Positions 33,189 through 43,500 of a stretch of DNA of 45,722 bases are shown piece by piece. The position numbers and the translations under genes are program-made. The DNA is taken from NCBI GenBank assembly GCA_039033855.1, contig JBCCBV010000023.1:1-45722 (forward strand), in the 5' to 3' direction. Source of the stretch: JBCCBV01 sp039033855. Lineage in GTDB: Bacteria; Planctomycetota; Phycisphaerae; Phycisphaerales; Phycisphaeraceae. Within the stretch, counting starts at the first letter, position 1, and each line of letters opens with the position of its first letter. The notes beneath the pieces were generated by a model. It saw only the letters and a program-made list of their open reading frames with translations. It did no database searches and had not been told where the DNA came from.

Positions 33189-33437
33189 ATTTCGAACATA
33201 CCGAGATTCAAGCACGGCACAAGGGAGGCTTGGAGGTTTTGCGGATAATAGGTTGCCATCGACCACGCCATGCCGAAAGGAATGACCGGCGGAAACCCTG
33301 GCAAGCGGCCACGCAGCACGCACGGCCCCACACCAGACTCTTCCCTCTGGCCTGACAGATGCCTCGATAAATAGACCGCCCCGGTGGACTTGCGGTGCCG
33401 GGGCGGCCAAAGGGTAGAGCCAACAGTGGGTGACGGA

Positions 33438-33653
33438 TCAGCGCACGGCGCCAACCCGCCGGCTTGCTTCATAGGCCTCCACCTCCTTCCTCATGAAGCG
33501 GACGATGCCGTTTCGGCCCTCGCCCAGGCAAAGACGCGTCAGGCCTGCTCGCCGCGCGATCCGATCCACGCTTGAACGCGAGCAGCACCAACGCGCAGCC
33601 AGCTCTTTCGCCGAGCAGTAAGGCGAGTCGGGTTCCAAGTCAGAACGGGACAT
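33438..33653 (-). CDS. xis: Excisionase-like helix-turn-helix protein
   Basis: A 71-residue DNA-binding protein. YCSAKELAARWCCSRSSVDR is a winged or MerR-like helix-turn-helix of the excisionase (HTH_17) type, followed by a short strand (IVRFMRKEVEAYE). GGGAGG six bases before the ATG at 33653 sets the start. It overlaps the Rep gene by 14 bp. Such proteins steer a tyrosine integrase towards excision, which fits an element of this kind. Confidence 0.75.
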   Translation of the reverse strand: MSRSDLEPDSPYCSAKELAARWCCSRSSVDRIARRAGLTRLCLGEGRNGIVRFMRKEVEAYEASRRVGAVR

Positions 33654-34866
33654 CGCTTGCCTCCCCATCCGCCTGCCCCAACTCAAGGTGCCGCTTGGTC
33701 AAGGCGTCCGGCCAGGACTTGGTGTCCCAGTACTCCGCGATGCACTTGGCAATCCGATCGATGGCCTCGGGCAGCTTGCGGAGCCGCTCCCGAGCCGCAA
33801 AAGTCACCAGGCATCCCGAGATGTGCGCGACGTACCACTCGACCGGCGCCTTGGGCACGCTGATACACCGGCCGTCTCGCGTACCCGTGCCGCCAAACTC
33901 CGCGTGGCAGTGCTGGATCGCCTGCCACCACGGATGTAACGACCGCCGGCTGGTGTGCGGGTTGTCAGGCAGCCGAAGCGTCAGCCAATCTTCGGTGAGG
34001 TAGCGCCACAACCAAGCCCCGTGCTTCCGCAGATCATCCAGAGAGTCGATTTCGAGTTGACGCAGCTTGGAGCGACGCAACTGGAACTCGACCCGCCAGG
34101 CCGGCTCTTCGCCACCCCAAAGCTCGGTCAGGAAACGGCTGTTGACCGCGGACCGCATCTGCAACGCCTTGTCGTAGATACGGCCTTGGATGGGCGCGCC
34201 CCGCTTGCCGACGTAGAACGTCTCGAGCTTGCACTCGGTCTCGTACTGTTTGGTCTTCTTGCTGCGACCCACGACCGCGCTCTTGAGCCACTCGGTCGAT
34301 GGGCCGTCCGGTATCGCGAAGTCGGCCGTCATATCGACCCGGCTCACCTGGACACGCAGGAGCGTTCCTCCCAGCTCCGCAATCCAGTTAGCAATGGTCT
34401 CCACGGCGCCATCGACGCCGAGCAGCCAAAGCGACTGGGCCGAGGGACTGACGTAGACGTTGGGGTATCGATCGGGTGTGCTTCGCTGAGCGACCCACGC
34501 GACGAAACCGGGGTACCGCAGAAACCACCTGTAGTTCCGCTTGCCGCTTGGCTTGATCTCGCACTGATCTACGACACCGTGACGCCAGATTGCGATCTCG
34601 CCATTGACGGCGTTATCACGGCAGTAGTCCCACTGCTCCTGTACCTCCATCAGGCCGACCCCCCAATCGACGTAGAGGCCCAGGTCGAGGGTGTCGTAGC
34701 CGGCCCCCAGGAACCGAAAATCCCTTGGACCTGTAACTTGGGCATGGGGTGTTACAGAGACCCCCATGCCCGCGGTGTCCGGCTTCGCGTCCGCGTCGCG
34801 GAGGACGCGGCCACGTTCGCCGTACCCCGCAGAGCCCTCTACCCTCTGTTCATGTTCATCAACCAT
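33640..34866 (-). CDS. rep: Rolling-circle-type replication initiation protein (Rep_trans-like)
   Basis: A 408-residue protein likely to nick and start copying a circular form of the element. The central region holds RVDMTADFAI, then LETFYVGKRGAPIQGRIYDK and WRVEFQLRR, the order seen in the Rep_trans/replication initiation factor family (G-x-R...RIYDKxxE...RxExxLR), with Tyr in RIYDK and the Asp/Glu metal ligands in place. The catalytic residues were not tested beyond this. GGAAGG precedes the ATG at 34866. It lies between a small gene and the excisionase-like gene, all on the minus strand. Confidence 0.78.
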   Translation of the reverse strand: MVDEHEQRVEGSAGYGERGRVLRDADAKPDTAGMGVSVTPHAQVTGPRDFRFLGAGYDTLDLGLYVDWGVGLMEVQEQWDYCRDNAVNGEIAIWRHGVVDQCEIKPSGKRNYRWFLRYPGFVAWVAQRSTPDRYPNVYVSPSAQSLWLLGVDGAVETIANWIAELGGTLLRVQVSRVDMTADFAIPDGPSTEWLKSAVVGRSKKTKQYETECKLETFYVGKRGAPIQGRIYDKALQMRSAVNSRFLTELWGGEEPAWRVEFQLRRSKLRQLEIDSLDDLRKHGAWLWRYLTEDWLTLRLPDNPHTSRRSLHPWWQAIQHCHAEFGGTGTRDGRCISVPKAPVEWYVAHISGCLVTFAARERLRKLPEAIDRIAKCIAEYWDTKSWPDALTKRHLELGQADGEASDVPF

Positions 34867-34956
34867 GGCAAACCTTCCTGGTGCATCGCACCGGATGGCC
34901 CATGGCTGGCTACCGCCCCAACGCGGGGCTTGGCTGGCTACCGGGCAAGTTGTGTT

Positions 34957-35160
34957 TCAGCGGCGTAGCAGGCGCCGCACCTGTCCGACCAGCAACGCCG
35001 GCGCCTCGCCGATGCGGGCCCCGAGCTTCTTCTTGCCCGCAGCGTGCAACGCTTGCACCTGATAGTTGCCGTCCTCATCCTCGATCACCACCGCAAGGGG
35101 CAGCGCATGCTTCCGCACATGGATCGCCTCGTCGCGAGTGACTTCCACAACGCGACGCAT
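34957..35160 (-). CDS. Small conserved-looking protein in the element backbone, unknown
   Basis: Not recognised. A 67-residue basic protein (RRVVEVTRDEAIHVRKHALP, then VVIEDEDGNYQVQAL). The ATG at 35160 shares its A with the stop of the upstream gene (TGATG), with AAGGGG seven bases before it, so it is translationally coupled to the helix-turn-helix gene. A DNA-binding or accessory role is possible. Confidence 0.55.
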   Translation of the reverse strand: MRRVVEVTRDEAIHVRKHALPLAVVIEDEDGNYQVQALHAAGKKKLGARIGEAPALLVGQVRRLLRR

Positions 35161-35678
35161 CACTTCGCCCCTTTTTGGGCCGCGCGGTCATACTCCGCTA
35201 GGCGCTGTTTCTCCGCGTGAATCTCACGCAGTTTCATCTTGCGGCTCTTGCCCTTGGTTTTTGGACCACCCGCCGCCATCAGTTCGTTCCAGTCGATCGC
35301 ACACTTGGCTTTCGCGGCGCCGGACTCCCACAGCTCAAGCACGTCGCCAAAACTCACATAACACGCCTGCGGGAAGGCATAGGTGTCGGTCTCGCCCATC
35401 AGACGGCCCAGCCTTCCCACCAGCTTTAGCCAGTCGGGATCGTCCTGCCCGACAGCGATGCCCTCGATATCCGGCGGCTTGGGGAAGTACACCGCACGGA
35501 GGTGCCCGCGTGAGACCAACCGGCTGACGGCCACCCGGCTCACGTCCAGCATGTGCGCCGCCTGCGCCTGCGTGACCAAGCCCTCCGGGTGCTGGGCGAT
35601 CGCGTCCGAGTACCACTCGATCATCGCGGCGCCCACGTCGGGCTTAGGGTCACGCTTGGCTGGGCGACGCTTGGCCAT
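35160..35678 (-). CDS. Helix-turn-helix DNA-binding protein of the element
   Basis: A 172-residue protein. GLVTQAQAAHMLDVSRVAVS, followed by RLVSRGHLRAVYF, is a helix-turn-helix with a following wing-like strand, as in transcription or copy-control regulators; the rest is basic and has no motif I know, ending in a Lys-rich tail. The ATG at 35678 is preferred; ATG at 35693 is an alternative with equally weak ribosome signal. It is the first gene of the minus-strand backbone set (HTH, small gene, rep, xis) and may regulate it. Confidence 0.65.
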   Translation of the reverse strand: MAKRRPAKRDPKPDVGAAMIEWYSDAIAQHPEGLVTQAQAAHMLDVSRVAVSRLVSRGHLRAVYFPKPPDIEGIAVGQDDPDWLKLVGRLGRLMGETDTYAFPQACYVSFGDVLELWESGAAKAKCAIDWNELMAAGGPKTKGKSRKMKLREIHAEKQRLAEYDRAAQKGAK

Positions 35679-35696
35679 GGCAGCACGATACATCAC

Positions 35697-35960
35697 AAGT
35701 TACGTTCGTGCAACACCTGTTACAGCTATATTTCCGGGGGGCTCATTGCCGCCCCCCGCAGCCCCCCCGCTACCCCCTGGAAGGGCTGGGGCCCGGGGCC
35801 CGGCGATCCACGCCGCCAAACTGCCCCACAAACTGCCCCATACGGCGTGGCGAACATGGTCGAAGTGCGATATATGTGACACCAGCGTCGCGATCGTAAG
35901 TCGCGGCGGTTGCCGTAGTTCCCTTGTTCGCAAGAACTTGCGGGATGACCCCGGGAAGCT
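35697..35960. other. Non-coding right end of the element
   Basis: Holds runs of C and G (about 35736-35800) likely to form strong secondary structure, the second pair of arm-type-like repeats (35818-35845), and then attR. The strong GC structure between the regulator gene and the arm sites could be a replication or nick site for the Rep protein, but no specific motif is visible. Confidence 0.5.
35818..35845 (+). repeat. Right arm-type-like tandem repeat
   Basis: AAACTGCCCCACA (35818-35830) followed by AACTGCCCCATACGG (35831-35845), matching the pair at 27183-27209 with one or two changes and in the same direction, about 120 bp inside attR. Confidence 0.65.
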
Positions 35961-36005
35961 CTCATAACCCGGAGGTCGCTGGTTCGAATCCAGCCCCCGC
36001 TACTT
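35961..36005 (+). repeat. attR: 45-bp direct repeat of the tRNA 3' half
   Basis: Exact copy of 27080-27124. It lacks the 5' half of a tRNA, so it is not a functional gene. The sequence after it (terminator at 36016-36044) is what should follow the tRNA in the uninterrupted locus. Confidence 0.93.
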
Positions 36006-36128
36006 CACACCAGAGAACCCCGGCCGCACAGGTCGGGGTTTTTTCGTGGGTTACGAGATCGCGCTTTCGCCTGATGGTCGAGTGTTCATAACGGGGTCGC
36101 CGATTTCGAGGGGGTTCATATCGGGGTC
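35993..36128 (+). repeat. Direct repeat A: tRNA end, terminator and flank
   Basis: 136 bp starting in the last 13 bases of attR and matching 44337-44472 at about 127 positions without gaps; weaker similarity goes on for about 45 bp more. It contains GTTCATAACGGGGT (36084-36097) and GTTCATATCGGGGT (36114-36127), a 30-bp-period pair also present in copy B. Confidence 0.9.
36016..36044 (+). terminator. Displaced native terminator of tRNA-fMet
   Basis: AACCCCGGCC (36016-36025) pairs with GGTCGGGGTT (36031-36040, one G-T pair), then TTTT. It lies 11 bp past attR; before integration it would have been just after the tRNA. Confidence 0.85.
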
Positions 36129-36218
36129 GCATGGGCGTGGGCTGCCCCAGACTAAGAATCTGGCCGAGCCGCAGCACTCTAGAACTCATGAGCCCAGCCG
36201 CACTGCGGAGTCGTACCA

Positions 36219-36641
36219 CTATCGCCTCAAGCCGAGATTGTTTTGTGACGCTACAAACCTTGGGAAATGCCCATTCGCCAGGTGCCACCGATATACAGCA
36301 GTGTCCTGTGAACCACATCCTGGACAAGGGCGCATCCAACTACGACTGGCGTATTCTTTCGCTAGGGAGATTTCGCCTTCACGCACAGCTTCATACATCA
36401 GCATGCGCCTGTCACGCAGTGACGTGATATCAAGGGCCAAGACACGGCTCGGCAAAGACGCCAGTGCTCCCCGTTTGCACGCGTCGAATACCATATCTGG
36501 AATGATCAGCTCGGCCAGGTATCGATCTACTCTTTCTTTGGACACCTTTGAGAAGCCGCAGCGAAGGCATCTAGCGAAGGCATCTCCAGCCGGAAAGCTG
36601 CTTTGTTGAAACTGCGAGACCTCGCGTATCGTTCGAAGCAT
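36219..36641 (-). CDS. Small protein with CxxC pairs, unknown function
   Basis: Not recognised. A 140-residue protein with CLRCGF near its N-terminus and CPGCGSQDTAVYRWH near its end, which look like zinc-binding knuckles. The ATG at 36641 has AGGTGG just upstream. It overlaps the end of the DUF6966-like gene by 71 bp, an unusually long overlap, so the start may lie further in. GC is clearly lower than in the core genome. A cell-defence or immunity-type gene is possible by neighbourhood only. Confidence 0.5.
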   Translation of the reverse strand: MLRTIREVSQFQQSSFPAGDAFARCLRCGFSKVSKERVDRYLAELIIPDMVFDACKRGALASLPSRVLALDITSLRDRRMLMYEAVREGEISLAKEYASRSWMRPCPGCGSQDTAVYRWHLANGHFPRFVASQNNLGLRR

Positions 36642-36999
36642 TCGCCCCACCTACAAACGCATTCAGAGGAGCATCAAGTACGCCCACAGCGGTTTTCACC
36701 TGCTCCAAGCTTGCCTGGCAGTCTTGGCAGCGGGCCAGGTAGAAGCACAAAGACCTTATCCACTGAAAGAGAACCTCTGCCCATGATTCTTGCTGTTGCC
36801 GAACCCTATGCCCTACACGGCCACAGATGCCAAAGTCGTTAAAAGAGCCCATACCGCCATACTTCGCAAGGTGACCTGACGTACGCCCGCTCATCTCGTA
36901 TTGAGCGAGGTCATCTTGAAGTTGCTCGACCCAGTACTTCTCTCCCACGGCATTAAGAAGCGTAATGAGTGCCTTCAAAGCATCTGCGAATTTCAACAT
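36571..36999 (-). CDS. DUF6966-like small protein
   Basis: A 142-residue protein. Its N-terminal half, ALITLLNAVGEKYWVEQLQD followed by YGGMGSFNDFGIC, matches my recollection of the DUF6966 family, small soluble proteins of unknown function often found singly near mobile DNA. The C-terminal part (after about residue 90) does not fit that family and may have drifted or be read from a shifted frame. AAGGG lies about ten bases before the ATG at 36999. The low GC suggests transfer. Confidence 0.6.
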   Translation of the reverse strand: MLKFADALKALITLLNAVGEKYWVEQLQDDLAQYEMSGRTSGHLAKYGGMGSFNDFGICGRVGHRVRQQQESWAEVLFQWIRSLCFYLARCQDCQASLEQVKTAVGVLDAPLNAFVGGANASNDTRGLAVSTKQLSGWRCLR

Positions 37000-37259
37000 G
37001 CCCTGTCGCCCTTGCTTGTGAAGCTCACTCGCACGCCAGGCTGAGCTGTCTTACACCAATCTCTTGTGCATACCATTACGGTCAGACTAGATATCAATAG
37101 TGTTGCCGTACGATATGCGAGTCTGACGTCGTCGCAGCACTTTTCTCGGCGACTCGCAGGCGCTTCGGCAATCACTTCGACGGTCGCGTCCAGCCCCCCG
37201 GAAGGTACGGCACGAACCTCGAACTTGAGCTCTTCGCGTGACACCCACACCCGGTTCAT
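36993..37259 (-). CDS. Doubtful small gene, unknown
   Basis: An 88-residue frame from the ATG at 37259 (or 105 residues from a TTG at 37310), overlapping the start of the DUF6966-like gene by 7 bp. Its N-terminal half (REELKFEVRAVPSGGLDATV) reads like real protein, the end less so. No good ribosome site was found. It may be real and coupled, or a chance frame. Confidence 0.3.
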   Translation of the reverse strand: MNRVWVSREELKFEVRAVPSGGLDATVEVIAEAPASRREKCCDDVRLAYRTATLLISSLTVMVCTRDWCKTAQPGVRVSFTSKGDRAC

Positions 37260-37592
37260 GCAGCGGTCAAGCGCGGACTGATTCTCCGCCAGTACCCCCT
37301 CGTTCGGCAAGCGACCAACCCGCCCTCGATCCTCTCACAGCGGGTGGACCCACGACCCCAAGGGGGCAGACGTACCGTGCCTTGGGCCCGTGAACCCGCG
37401 TGCCCAAACCCACGACGCGCGGCCGGAACGGGTTGGATTAAGGGCTATTGGTAGGCACGAGGATTGGCGAGGACTGCGGTTGCATGGTTCGGGTCTCCGA
37501 TTTTGGCATCAATTCGTGCCCAAAGCACAATTCGGACGAGATGTGTCCGCCTTGCGGGTAGGGTGTGAATGCCTGTGAGGAGGTAGAGACAG
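37260..37592. other. Non-coding leader before the giant exported protein gene
   Basis: No gene or named RNA is visible. The stretch contains several short imperfect repeats of AACCCG/CGGGTT and, just before the gene, a very strong ribosome site (GAGGAGGT at 37577-37584). A promoter probably lies here but no convincing -35/-10 pair stands out. Confidence 0.4.
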
Positions 37593-40500
37593 ATGCCACA
37601 ATCGGATCGCTGCCGGGTTCGTTCAGGCTCGGCTGTTCAAGCAGCGGGTTTGGTTCATTGCATAACGCTTGCCACCATCGCATGCCCCGCTGCCCTGGCC
37701 GAGAACGGGGGAACGAGGTACGTCACGCCCGAAAACGGCTGGCGGGCGTTCGAGGTCATCTCTATCAACGACGATCCGGCCGACGGCTTCGCCTGGGCCA
37801 TGCCGGGCATCTTCGACGGCGTGGGGGCCCAGCGACTGGGCTTCAATGACCTGCGCATCCAGGTCAACCACGAGCTCGGCAGCAACAACGGCACCATCTC
37901 CGAGGTCAACCTCGACCTGGCCGTGTTCCAGACCGCGATCCTCGACTCCATCGCCACCTCCACCGCCGACGCCAACGGGCTGACCAACAGCTTCGATTTC
38001 GTCAACAGTGCGCAGCAAGCCTACGACCGCTTTTCGCTCGACGGCGGGGCCACCTTCACGGCCACCACCAACACCAGCAACACGGCCTTCAACCGCTTCT
38101 GCTCGGGCCAGTCGTATGTGGCGAACACCTTCGGTTTGGGCCGGGGCTTTGTCGATGACATCTACATCACCGGCGAAGAGATCAACGGCGGCGACCTGTT
38201 CGCCATCGACCTGGCCCATCGCGATTTCTACAACGTCAGCGATAACGCCGGCGGAAGCACAGCCGGCGGCATGCTGGCGGGCGTGCCCAGCGACCGCTGG
38301 GAAAACGCCGCGCTCATCGATACCGGCGAAACCAACCACGTGGCCCTGCTGCTTTCGCCCGACGTCGAGAGCACCGACGGCGACCTCCAGATCTACGTCG
38401 GCCAAAAGGGCCTCGACGCCAACGGCAACCCGTCCAACAGCTTCCTGGCCCGCAACGGGCTGGCGTACGGCAACTACTACTACCTGTCCGACAACGGGCC
38501 CGGCACCGACGGCGACAGCCTCACCGTGGGCGGCCCCGCGCTCGTCGGCGGCTTCGACACCACCGTCACCGGCTCGGCCGACTCCGACAAGCTCGAAGAC
38601 ATCGACACCGCCCCGCACGACCCCACGCGCGTCGTCCTCAACGACCAGACCGACGGCACGTTCGAGCTCGACTTCAGCCTCGACTTCTCCTCGGGCAGTT
38701 TCAACGCCGGGGCGTCCAGCTTTACGATGGCCAAGGTCATCGACGAGGCCACCAGCGGCACCGCGACCAGCATCAACAACCAGGACAACGTCGATTGGAC
38801 CCGCCCCACCACCCTGGGCGGCACAACTTACAGCGACGGCCTGTGGTTCATCAACGAAGACAGCACCACCGGGCAGGTGTGGATGGTCGAGCCCGACGGC
38901 TCCAACCCCACCCTCATCGCCAGCACCGGTGCCGGGAGCAACGCCACAGAATCGTCCGGCGTGCTCGACATCTCCGAGCTCGTGGGCTTTGCGCCCGGCT
39001 CGATCCTCCTGACCACCAACCAGGGCGACGACGCCTCGCTCACCACCCTCATCCACCCCAGCGCGACGATCCAAACCGTCGACTCGGCTTACTTTTCCAT
39101 CGAAGGCGACTACGCCACCGCCGGCGGCCGGCTTGGCGCCGACATCGAACTGCTGGGCGACGTCTCGGCCATCGATGAAGTAGCCATCATCAGCTACGGC
39201 CATAGCGGCGGCGTGAACCGCGCGGGCGACCTGGTCACCGCGACGTCGATCGATTCTGTGGCCGACCTCGACAGCGCTGCGCTGGGCTTCGCCGCCACCA
39301 ACGACGACGGCGGTCCGGGCCTCGACCCGTTCTTGACCTGGCCTGGTTCGGGCCAGACCGGCGGCGATCTCGGCGCGGGGCCCCTTCGCGCGGGCGATTA
39401 CGACTTCACGCTGCGCGAGTTCAACGACAACGACACCGGCGCTTTCGCCGTGGACATCGTCGGCCCCAGCGACCGCACCGTCCTGAAGTCGCTCGCCAAC
39501 GTCGGCGGCGGGACCATCGTCATCGACTCGCTCAAGTTCGGCACAGACGGCGCCGCCAACGACGGCTTCGGCAACAGCCAAGCAGCCGTGTTCGCGCCCA
39601 CCCTCAACCTCACCCTGACCGGCGATCTGGTCGTCGCCGAGACCGGCAGCGCCCGCTTGGAACTGGCCGGCCCGACGATCGGCGTCGCCGGCGACACCAC
39701 CGTGAAGGCCGGCGGACGGGTTGAGATCAGCAGCGGCCTGTTGCAGACCTCGGGCAACACCTTCCTGAACGCCGGGACGATCGAAGTCAACGGCGGCGCC
39801 TTCGACAACCTCGGCAACTTCACCGCCGCCAACGGGTTCGGCCAGGTGGGCGTCAACGCCGGCGTGATGGACGTAGACGGAACGCTCACCCTCGACGGCA
39901 GCAACATCCTCATCCAGGGAGGCACGGTCAACGCCAACGGCGACGTCAGCCTCGATGCGTCCATCATCAATCAGTCCAGCGGCGACTTCACGTTTTCCGG
40001 CGCCAGCTTCAACGCGTCGAACTTTTCGGTCCTGACCATCACGGGTGATTTCGACGCCGGCAACAACAGCACGTGGGTGTTCGACACGCAGTCGCAGGTC
40101 TCCACCACGCTCGATTTCGACATCGGCAGCGGATCGAACGCCGACATCACCGTCCGGAACCCAGGCTCCTCGTTCACGTCGTCCTCGGGCATGATGAGCA
40201 TCGGCTTCAGCGGCGGCACCGGCAGCCTGACCCTCGAAGACCAGGCCTCGGGGACCATCGGCGGCTTCCTCAACATCGCCCTGGGTAGCGACACCGGCTC
40301 GCTCACCGTGCAGTCGGACGCGGACCTCACCCTCAACGCCAGCGCCAACGTCGGCGCCGACGCCGACTCCAACGGCGCCTTCACCGTCACCGGCCCGGGC
40401 TCGAGCGTGACCCAGTCGGGCGCGGTCGGCCTCACGCTCGGCAGCAGCACCGCCGGCGCCACGGGCAGCGGCACGCTCGCGATCAGCAACTCGGCGATCT

Positions 40501-43500
40501 TCACCACCGGCACGGGCGCCATCAACGTCAACGCCACCGGCGTTATCGATGTCGATTCGGCCATCTTCCGTGCCAACGGCGACGTCACGTTCGAAGGCGG
40601 CGTCTTGGATGTGGACGCACCGGGTGAGTTCGACCTGGGCGCAGGCCGTAGTGTGCTAGCCCAGAACAACGCCGTAGTGAGTTTGGCGGGGCCTTACGCG
40701 ATCGACGAGGGTACGACCTTCAACATCGAGTCCGGCTCGAGTCTGGTCACCACGCAGCTGTTTGTGGGCAGCAACGGCACGGGCGTGCTCAACATCAACG
40801 GCGGCACGCACACCGCGCTGGGCCTGGTTGATGTCACCGGCGGCATACTCAACCGCCTGAGCACCACGGGCTTCGACCTCGCCCCGGGGCAAACCCTGCG
40901 CGGCCGAAACAACGCCGACATCAACTTCACCGGCACGTACAGCCTCAGCGGCGGAAGAACCATCGACCTCCAATCCGGCGCCGACTTCGACCTCAGCGTC
41001 GGGTTGGACATCGGCAACGGGACCACCGGAACCGTTGTTGTCGACGGCGAGGGCACAACGCTGACCACCCAAGCCGCGCCCGCGTTCTGGGGCCTGTTCG
41101 GCGGCGCCGCTGATGTCACCTTCAGCAACGACGCGGCCGGCAGCATCGGCGCCGGGACCGTCGAACTCGCCACTTTGGGTGATAACTCGACCGGTACGAT
41201 CGACGTGCTCTCCGGCGCCAGCCTGCTGATCAATAACCTCGACATAGCCGACGACACCTTCGGCCCCACGGGCAATACCGGGGTGGTCCATGTCAGCGGC
41301 GTCAGCGGCCTGCCCGCCGCCACGCCCTCCACCATCACCCAAGCCGGCACCTCTACGCTCCGCATCGGCGGCGCGGACACCGGCAACAGCGCCACCCTCA
41401 ACGTCGGCAACGGCGCGAACTCGGGCGGCACGTTCAACACCGGCACCGGCGCGACCACGCTGGGTAACAACGGCAATCTCGTGATCAACGGCGGCGTGTT
41501 CAATGCCAACGGAGATTTCATTATCGATGGCGGTCTCAACACCACCGGCGGCAAGCTCACGCGCGACGCGACGGGCCAGTTCAACCTCGCCAACGGCCGC
41601 ACCTTCCTCGCCGATGACTCCGCCGACATCGACTTCGCCGGCAACTACGTGATGTCCGGCGGGACCACGCACACGATCCGCGAAGGGGCGTTTATGGACG
41701 TCACCGGCATCCTGGCCGTAGGTTTCAACGACGCCGCCACCAGCACGCTGAACATCGAAAACAACGGCGGGGTGTACGCCGCGAGCTTTCTTGACACCGG
41801 TGCGTTGACTGTGGGTACAAGCGGCGCAACCGGCGTTGTCAACCTCTCCGGCGTCTTCGCTGTGCTGGAGGTGGACGGCGGCACCGGATCAGACAACTTC
41901 ATCGGCGGCGGCGCCAGCGGCGGAACCGGCACGATCAACATCAGCGGGCCGTCCGGCTTGCTGCAGATCCGTCCGGCCACCGAAACCACCTTCGTCGAGA
42001 CCGGCGGGACGATCAACGTCAACAACGGCGGCACCTTCCAAACTTTTGACAACAACGTGGTCGTGCGTGGCGGGACGATCAACCGCTTTGCCGGCGGTGT
42101 TTTCAACCCAGACCGGCTCACGATTCAAGATGGCGGGCTCGCCAACTTCGTCGACAATTATTCGATCAACGCCGGCGAGGTTGTCAGCGTCAATAACGCT
42201 GGCACGCTGCAAACCCAGAACTCCCTGTTCATCCCCGCGGGCACGCTGCACATCAACGGCGGCGAACTCGACGTGGCCGGCGGCTTGGTCCAGGCCTTCT
42301 CCTCCGGCGAGATCAACATCACCGGCGGGTACGACCTGGCCGCCGGGGCTACCTTGAGCATCGTCTTCGGCGCAGCCCTGAACCAAACCGGGCCGACCGA
42401 CGCAGTCCGCGCGGGCGTGGACGGGTTCGGCGAGATCGAAGTCAACGGTCAGGGAAGCACCGCCACGTTCAACCTGCAGGGCGACCTCGAGCTCGGCCCC
42501 TCGGGCTTTGCGAACCTCAGCGTGGTCGACGGCGGCGTCGTGACGATCGGCGGCGACATCTACGCCGGCGCCGACCCCGCGTCCACCGGCCTGAGCACGA
42601 TCGGTATCAGCAGCCCGAGCTTCGAAGCACGCTCGCTCTACCTCGGACACGCTGCGGGATCGAGCATCAGCGGTGGGCGCGGCGACATGGTGGTCGACGG
42701 AGTGTTCGTCACGATCAACGAGCAGACCTTTGTCGGCGACACCGACAACGGCCAAGGCCAAAGCACCTACACCCTGAACCTCGGGGTCGCCGGGCACACC
42801 GAGCAGGTCCGCGTGTTCGAGACCGGCCACATCCAGATCAACAACAACGGCACCCTCCGCGCCTTCGACGGCCTGATCATGCGGGGCGGGTCGCTGCACC
42901 GCACCGCGACCGGCGTGCTGTTTTTCGCCGAGAACGAAGGCCTGGACGCCGGGCAAGACGCACAGCTCAATTTCGACGGCGAGTTGCGCATCCGTCGCGG
43001 CGAGACGTTCCAGATCAACAGCGGGGCCGACCTTGTTGCCGACACGCTCGACATCGGCAACATCGACACCGGATCGCTCTCCATCGCCGGCGACGGCTCC
43101 ACCGTCACGCACCAGACCAGCAGCGCGTTCTTCGGAAGGGGCGGCGGCCGGGGCGAGGTCTTCATCTCCGACCGGGGCCTGCTAGACCTGGGCACCAACA
43201 ACCTGTATTTGGGCGACCTGAACGACAACTCCACGGGCGTCATGGACGTGACCACCGGCGGCGAACTGCGCGTCGGCCCTCTCTTCCTCGCGAGCGATGC
43301 CTTCGGCGCGATCAACACCAGCGCCAGCCTCACTGTGCGCGGGTCGAGCTTCAACAGCAACGTCCCCTCAAGCGTGATCCAGGCCGGCGCAGCGACGCTC
43401 GACATCGGCGGCACGGGCGCGGGCAGTACCGCCCTGCTTGAACTCCGCGACGGCGGCGAATTCACCAGCGGCACGGGCCTGACCACCGTCGGAGCCACAG

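Noticed and set aside
36046..36609. Plus-strand frames beginning GYEIALSPDGR in both repeat copies (also 44390-44941)
   Set aside because: The likeness comes from the DNA repeat; the frames start inside a terminator region, have no ribosome site and diverge into low complexity.
37623..39581. 652-residue minus-strand frame opposite the giant exported gene
   Set aside because: No ribosome site, no motif, biased Val/Gly/Ala composition; the plus-strand gene explains the region.
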